From Streptococcus pseudopneumoniae (GTDB lineage: Bacteria > Bacillota > Bacilli > Lactobacillales > Streptococcaceae), in assembly GCF_001074565.1 (NCBI RefSeq), contig NZ_JUQX01000025.1, positions 22,743 through 86,742 of the forward strand: 64,000 nucleotides of DNA, read 5' to 3'. Made by a program: the position numbers and the translations under genes. The number at the start of each line of letters is the position of its first letter. Positions within the stretch are counted from its first letter, which is position 1. Below the pieces are notes generated by a model, which was not told the DNA's origin, ran no database searches, and saw only the letters and a list, made by a program, of their open reading frames with translations. This document shows, in pieces, positions 60,839 to 64,000 of the stretch.

Positions 60839-61204
60839 ATGCGGAACTATCTTAAGTATATCCCATACTACCTTGTCATTTTCTTCTTTTACTGGCCCCT
60901 CTATGAGCTATTCTCACTACTCATCACGGACCCATATACACTGAAGGGACTGTACATTTATAACATCATTCTCTTTTCACCTTTGGCAACTTTCATCGTG
61001 TCCCTTCTTTATAGCTACCGTTTCCATTTCTCACTTTGGTGGTTACTGGGAATTGGACTGCTCTATTGCTTTACCATCATCACTTTCAATGAATTCATTC
61101 TCGTTTATTTCCTAGCTTATGAATTCTTCGCCCTACTTGGTATGGCTTCAGGTAGAGGTCTTAGCTATCTTACAAACAAGCAGAAAAGTAAAAAAATAGG
61201 ATAA
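60839..61204 (+). CDS. Hypothetical 121-residue membrane protein
   Basis: This protein has about four membrane helices and begins MRNYLKYIPYYLVIFFFYWPLYE, with a basic C-terminus (TNKQKSKKIG). GGAGG is 8-9 bases before the ATG. I recognise no family. It lies between a divergent phosphoesterase gene and the T-box leader, and has its own leader with a terminator-like hairpin. Confidence 0.7.
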   Translation: MRNYLKYIPYYLVIFFFYWPLYELFSLLITDPYTLKGLYIYNIILFSPLATFIVSLLYSYRFHFSLWWLLGIGLLYCFTIITFNEFILVYFLAYEFFALLGMASGRGLSYLTNKQKSKKIG

Positions 61205-61209
61205 AAGCC

Positions 61210-61237
61210 TTGAAAAATCTCGCAATCATGCTATAAT
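61210..61237 (+). promoter_or_regulatory. Promoter of the T-box operon
   Basis: TTGAAA (61210-61215) and extended -10 TGCTATAAT (TATAAT 61232-61237) are 16 bases apart. Confidence 0.75.
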
Positions 61238-61243
61238 AATGCA

Positions 61244-61452
61244 TAGAGACAAGTCACTTAGTCCCTTTCTACTAGAGAGTGCGTGGTTGCTGGAAACGCA
61301 TAGAAAGCCTAAACTGATACTACTCTACTGACTTTTATGAAAACATAAAACGGTGGCTACGTTAAAGCCAATCAGAGGTGTCAACAGTTTTTGTTGTGCA
61401 TAAATGAAGGTGGAACCACGTTGCGACGTCCTTTTAGGATGTCGTTTTTTGT
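61244..61452 (+). promoter_or_regulatory. T-box riboswitch, threonine type
   Basis: The leader ends with the T-box motif AAGGTGGAACCACG (61407-61420), whose core pairs with the uncharged tRNA 3' end, followed by an intrinsic terminator. An AAGTCA/TGACTT pair closes the base of stem I, and ACT triplets near its 3' side (GATACTACTC) fit a threonine specifier, although I cannot fix which one is used. Uncharged tRNA-Thr would promote antitermination into the small membrane gene and thrS. Confidence 0.88.
61424..61450 (+). terminator. Conditional terminator of the T-box leader
   Basis: CGACGTCCT (61424-61432) and AGGATGTCG (61436-61444) form a 9-bp stem (one G-U) followed by TTTTTT. It overlaps the T-box and is the switchable part. 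Confidence 0.9.
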
Positions 61453-61516
61453 TTGGAGAATAGAGATATTGCCAGGTTAAATGAAACATAGCTAAGAAAA
61501 GAAGATGGAGGTTGAT

Positions 61517-61894
61517 ATGAATAAATCATTGTCTTGGGTGATTCCCTGTACCTTCCTTATCGTCTATGTATGGCTAATGAATACGCTCAGTCTATGGGGG
61601 ACGGAAAATATTGTCGTCTTTTCATTTTTTCTACTCATTCCTCTCTTACCATTCCTTGCCCCTTTTCTTGGTATCTTAATGTTTTTCAACAACAAGAAAC
61701 TCATTATAACAGGATATCTTTTCAGTTTAACAGCTGCTATCTATTTGGTCAATGCGATAAAAAGCTATCCAATATGGATATACATGAGAGGTGAGATGAC
61801 TCAGGAGGAATACCTGTCTCTCATTCTTTCCTTGGTATGCTATCTATGTATTTCTACGCTTTTCTTTATTTTCAGACTGAAAAAGTTAAAATGA
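61517..61894 (+). CDS. Hypothetical 125-residue membrane protein in the T-box operon
   Basis: The start is the ATG at 61517 (MNKSLSWVIPCTFL), with GGAGGT five bases upstream; the ATG at 61505 is part of that ribosome site region. The protein has about four hydrophobic segments and ends in a basic tail (RLKKLK). I recognise no family. It is the first gene read after the threonine T-box, with thrS 103 bases further on, so its expression should follow threonine charging. It could be a transport or unrelated inserted gene. Confidence 0.72.
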   Translation: MNKSLSWVIPCTFLIVYVWLMNTLSLWGTENIVVFSFFLLIPLLPFLAPFLGILMFFNNKKLIITGYLFSLTAAIYLVNAIKSYPIWIYMRGEMTQEEYLSLILSLVCYLCISTLFFIFRLKKLK

Positions 61895-61997
61895 AATTGA
61901 TTTAGCAAATCGACTGCTATTATTCTTTGTTGATAGCTAGTTTCCCACTTCTTCAAACTTCAGTTATAAAATATGATAAATATTTAAGGAGAAAACC

Positions 61998-63941
61998 ATG
62001 ATTAAGATTACTTTCCCAGATGGCGCTGTTCGTGAATTCGAATCTGGCGTTACTACTTTTGAAATTGCCCAATCTATCAGCAATTCCCTAGCTAAAAAAG
62101 CCTTGGCTGGTAAATTCAACGGCAAACTCATCGATACGACTCGTGCTATCACTGAAGATGGAAGCATCGAAATCGTGACACCTGATCACGAAGATGCCCT
62201 TCCAATCTTGCGTCACTCAGCTGCTCACTTGTTTGCCCAAGCAGCTCGTCGCCTTTTCCCAGATATTCACTTGGGTGTTGGTCCAGCTATTGAAGATGGC
62301 TTCTACTACGATACTGATAACACAGCTGGTCAAATCTCCAACGAAGACCTTCCTCGTATCGAAGAAGAAATGCAAAAAATCGTCAAAGAAAACTTCCCAT
62401 CTATTCGTGAGGAAGTCACTAAAGACGAAGCACGTGAAATCTTCAAAAACGACCCTTACAAGTTGGAATTGATTGAAGAACACTCTGAAGACGAGGGTGG
62501 TTTGACCATCTACCGTCAAGGTGAATACGTGGACCTCTGCCGTGGCCCGCACGTCCCTTCAACAGGTCGCATCCAAATCTTCCACCTTCTCCATGTAGCT
62601 GGTGCTTACTGGCGTGGAAATAGCGACAACGCGATGATGCAACGGATCTACGGTACAGCTTGGTTTGACAAGAAAGACTTGAAAAACTACCTCCAAATGC
62701 GTGAAGAAGCTAAGGAACGTGACCACCGTAAACTTGGTAAAGAGCTGGACCTCTTCATGATTTCTCAAGAAGTTGGTCAAGGTTTGCCATTCTGGTTGCC
62801 AAACGGTGCGACGATCCGTCGTGAATTGGAGCGCTACATTGTCGACAAAGAGTTGGCTTCTGGCTACCAACACGTTTACACTCCACCACTTGCTTCTGTT
62901 GAGCTTTACAAGACTTCTGGTCACTGGGATCACTACCAAGAGGACATGTTCCCAACCATGGACATGGGGGACGGTGAAGAGTTTGTCCTTCGTCCAATGA
63001 ACTGCCCACACCACATCCAAGTTTTCAAACACCATGTTCATTCTTACCGTGAGTTACCAATCCGTATCGCTGAAATCGGGATGATGCACCGTTACGAAAA
63101 ATCTGGCGCCCTCACTGGTCTTCAACGTGTGCGTGAAATGTCTCTCAACGACGGTCACCTCTTTGTAACTCCTGAACAAATCCAAGAAGAATTCCAACGT
63201 GCCCTTCAGTTGATTATCGATGTTTATGAAGACTTTAACTTGACTGAATACCGCTTCCGTCTCTCTCTTCGTGACCCTCAAGATACTCACAAGTACTTTG
63301 ACAACGATGAGATGTGGGAAAATGCCCAAACCATGCTACGTGCAGCCCTTGATGAAATGGGTGTGGACTACTTTGAAGCTGAAGGTGAGGCAGCCTTCTA
63401 CGGACCAAAATTGGATATTCAAGTTAAGACTGCTCTCGGAAAAGAAGAAACCCTTTCGACTATCCAGCTTGACTTCTTGCTTCCAGAACGTTTCGACCTC
63501 AAATATATCGGAGCTGACGGGGAAGAACACCGTCCAGTTATGATTCACCGTGGTGTTATTTCAACCATGGAACGCTTCACAGCTATCTTGATTGAGAACT
63601 ACAAAGGTGCGTTCCCAACATGGCTTGCACCACATCAAGTAACTCTCATCCCCGTTTCTAACGAAAAACACGTAGACTACGCATGGGAAGTGGCTAAGAA
63701 ACTCCGTGACTGTGGTGTCCGTGCCGATGTGGATGAACGCAATGAAAAAATGCAGTTCAAGATCCGTGCTTCACAAACAAGCAAGATTCCTTACCAATTG
63801 ATCGTTGGGGACAAGGAAATGGAAGATGGAACTGTCAACGTTCGTCGCTACGGCCAAAAAGAAACACAAACTGTCTCAGTTGATGATTTTGTTCAAGCTA
63901 TCCTTGCTGATATTGCCAACAAATCACGCGTTGAGAAATAA
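61998..63941 (+). CDS. thrS: Threonyl-tRNA synthetase
   Basis: This 647-residue class II synthetase charges tRNA-Thr. It has an N-terminal TGS domain (about 1-60), an editing domain with HSAAHL and CRGPHVP, a catalytic core with [11 protein letters not shown] (zinc Cys) and [13 protein letters not shown] (motif 3), and an anticodon-binding domain at the C-terminus. AAGGAGA precedes the ATG. It is controlled by the upstream T-box through the intervening membrane-protein gene; a TATAAA at about 61965 could allow extra initiation. Confidence 0.97.
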   Translation: MIKITFPDGAVREFESGVTTFEIAQSISNSLAKKALAGKFNGKLIDTTRAITEDGSIEIVTPDHEDALPILRHSAAHLFAQAARRLFPDIHLGVGPAIEDGFYYDTDNTAGQISNEDLPRIEEEMQKIVKENFPSIREEVTKDEAREIFKNDPYKLELIEEHSEDEGGLTIYRQGEYVDLCRGPHVPSTGRIQIFHLLHVAGAYWRGNSDNAMMQRIYGTAWFDKKDLKNYLQMREEAKERDHRKLGKELDLFMISQEVGQGLPFWLPNGATIRRELERYIVDKELASGYQHVYTPPLASVELYKTSGHWDHYQEDMFPTMDMGDGEEFVLRPMNCPHHIQVFKHHVHSYRELPIRIAEIGMMHRYEKSGALTGLQRVREMSLNDGHLFVTPEQIQEEFQRALQLIIDVYEDFNLTEYRFRLSLRDPQDTHKYFDNDEMWENAQTMLRAALDEMGVDYFEAEGEAAFYGPKLDIQVKTALGKEETLSTIQLDFLLPERFDLKYIGADGEEHRPVMIHRGVISTMERFTAILIENYKGAFPTWLAPHQVTLIPVSNEKHVDYAWEVAKKLRDCGVRADVDERNEKMQFKIRASQTSKIPYQLIVGDKEMEDGTVNVRRYGQKETQTVSVDDFVQAILADIANKSRVEK

Positions 63942-64000
63942 TACTCTTCGAAAATCAAATTCAAACCACGTCAACGTCGCCTTGCCGTACTCAAGTACAG
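63942..64000 (-). repeat. BOX element, boxC-like end (truncated by window edge)
   Basis: Straight after the thrS stop the plus strand reads TACTCTTCGAAAATC, then AAACCACGTCAACGTCGCC and TTGCCGTA, the reverse of the boxC end of the BOX repeat of pneumococcus and relatives as I know it. The rest of the element lies outside the window. Confidence 0.75.

Noticed and set aside
62217..63548. Several minus-strand frames of 70-160 codons inside thrS
   Set aside because: All are reverse shadows of a conserved synthetase gene with biased codon use.
1..64000. CRISPR array, prophage, intact insertion sequence or rRNA operon
   Set aside because: No regularly spaced repeats, integrase, transposase, phage structural genes or rRNA sequence were seen on either strand.

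Overview
The window looks like chromosomal DNA of a Mitis-group Streptococcus: S. mitis, S. pneumoniae or a close relative. The low-GC composition, the vex123-vncRS-fba cluster, prtA, codY-pncA, murT-gatD, murM-murN, ldcB, dpr and a BOX-type repeat at the right end all fit. As I recall pneumococcal reference gene order, the blocks here are joined differently. lytC, which I remember between dpr and tpiA, is also absent, so a non-pneumococcal Mitis-group strain seems somewhat more likely. This is inference from memory, not from a search.

Layout, left to right. Positions 1-1534 hold the N-terminal third of the surface serine protease PrtA (minus strand, running off the left edge). 1964-4563 is an ABC-2 type export operon. 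4794-8164 is a McrBC-type restriction locus with mcrB broken by one in-frame stop, plus an unrecognised small gene. 8330-14841 is fba and the vex123-vncRS operons. A tRNA-Leu(AAG) and a decayed gene fragment mark the junction near 15 kb. 15402-18604 is pncA, codY (with a CodY box) and a DEAD-box helicase, with a candidate small RNA between codY and the helicase. The plus-strand genes 18943-23693 encode an RclA-like oxidoreductase, MurT-GatD and PepQ. 23734-32958 (minus) is housekeeping: an ECF S component with a ThiD/PdxK-family kinase, truA, an MFS permease, a PhnA-like protein, dpr, tpiA, dnaD, metA, apt and a methyltransferase. A probable group II intron remnant sits just behind the rplA terminator at about 33.1-33.4 kb. 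33442-54841 (mostly minus) holds rplKA, ldcB, HIT, an M42 peptidase, two tandem duplicated lipoproteins (plus strand), brnQ, a rhodanese with an apparent internal deletion, a prolyl-tRNA editing protein, a UDG-family protein, pepV, nitroreductase, a phosphoesterase, uvrC, a matrixin-type protease, murN-murM, estA, RNase J2 and recJ. 55018-57940 (plus) is a polar amino-acid ABC importer. 58106-60641 (minus) is an Rrf2 regulator, an unknown membrane protein behind a strong palindrome, and a second phosphoesterase. The right end has two small membrane proteins, a threonine-type T-box leader, thrS, and the start of a BOX element.

How the genes fit together. Several products act on the cell envelope: MurT-GatD amidates lipid II, MurM/MurN add branch residues, and LdcB trims the peptide stem. 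Amino-acid supply and sensing recur: CodY, BrnQ, MetA, PepQ, PepV, an amino-acid ABC importer and the Thr T-box. I see no prophage, intact insertion sequence, rRNA or CRISPR array. The most useful leads are the candidate sRNA at 16930-17047, the broken mcrB, the intron remnant, the 17-codon ORF at 57984-58037, the palindromes at 11377-11417 and 59647-59675, and the T-box that reads first into an unknown membrane protein.
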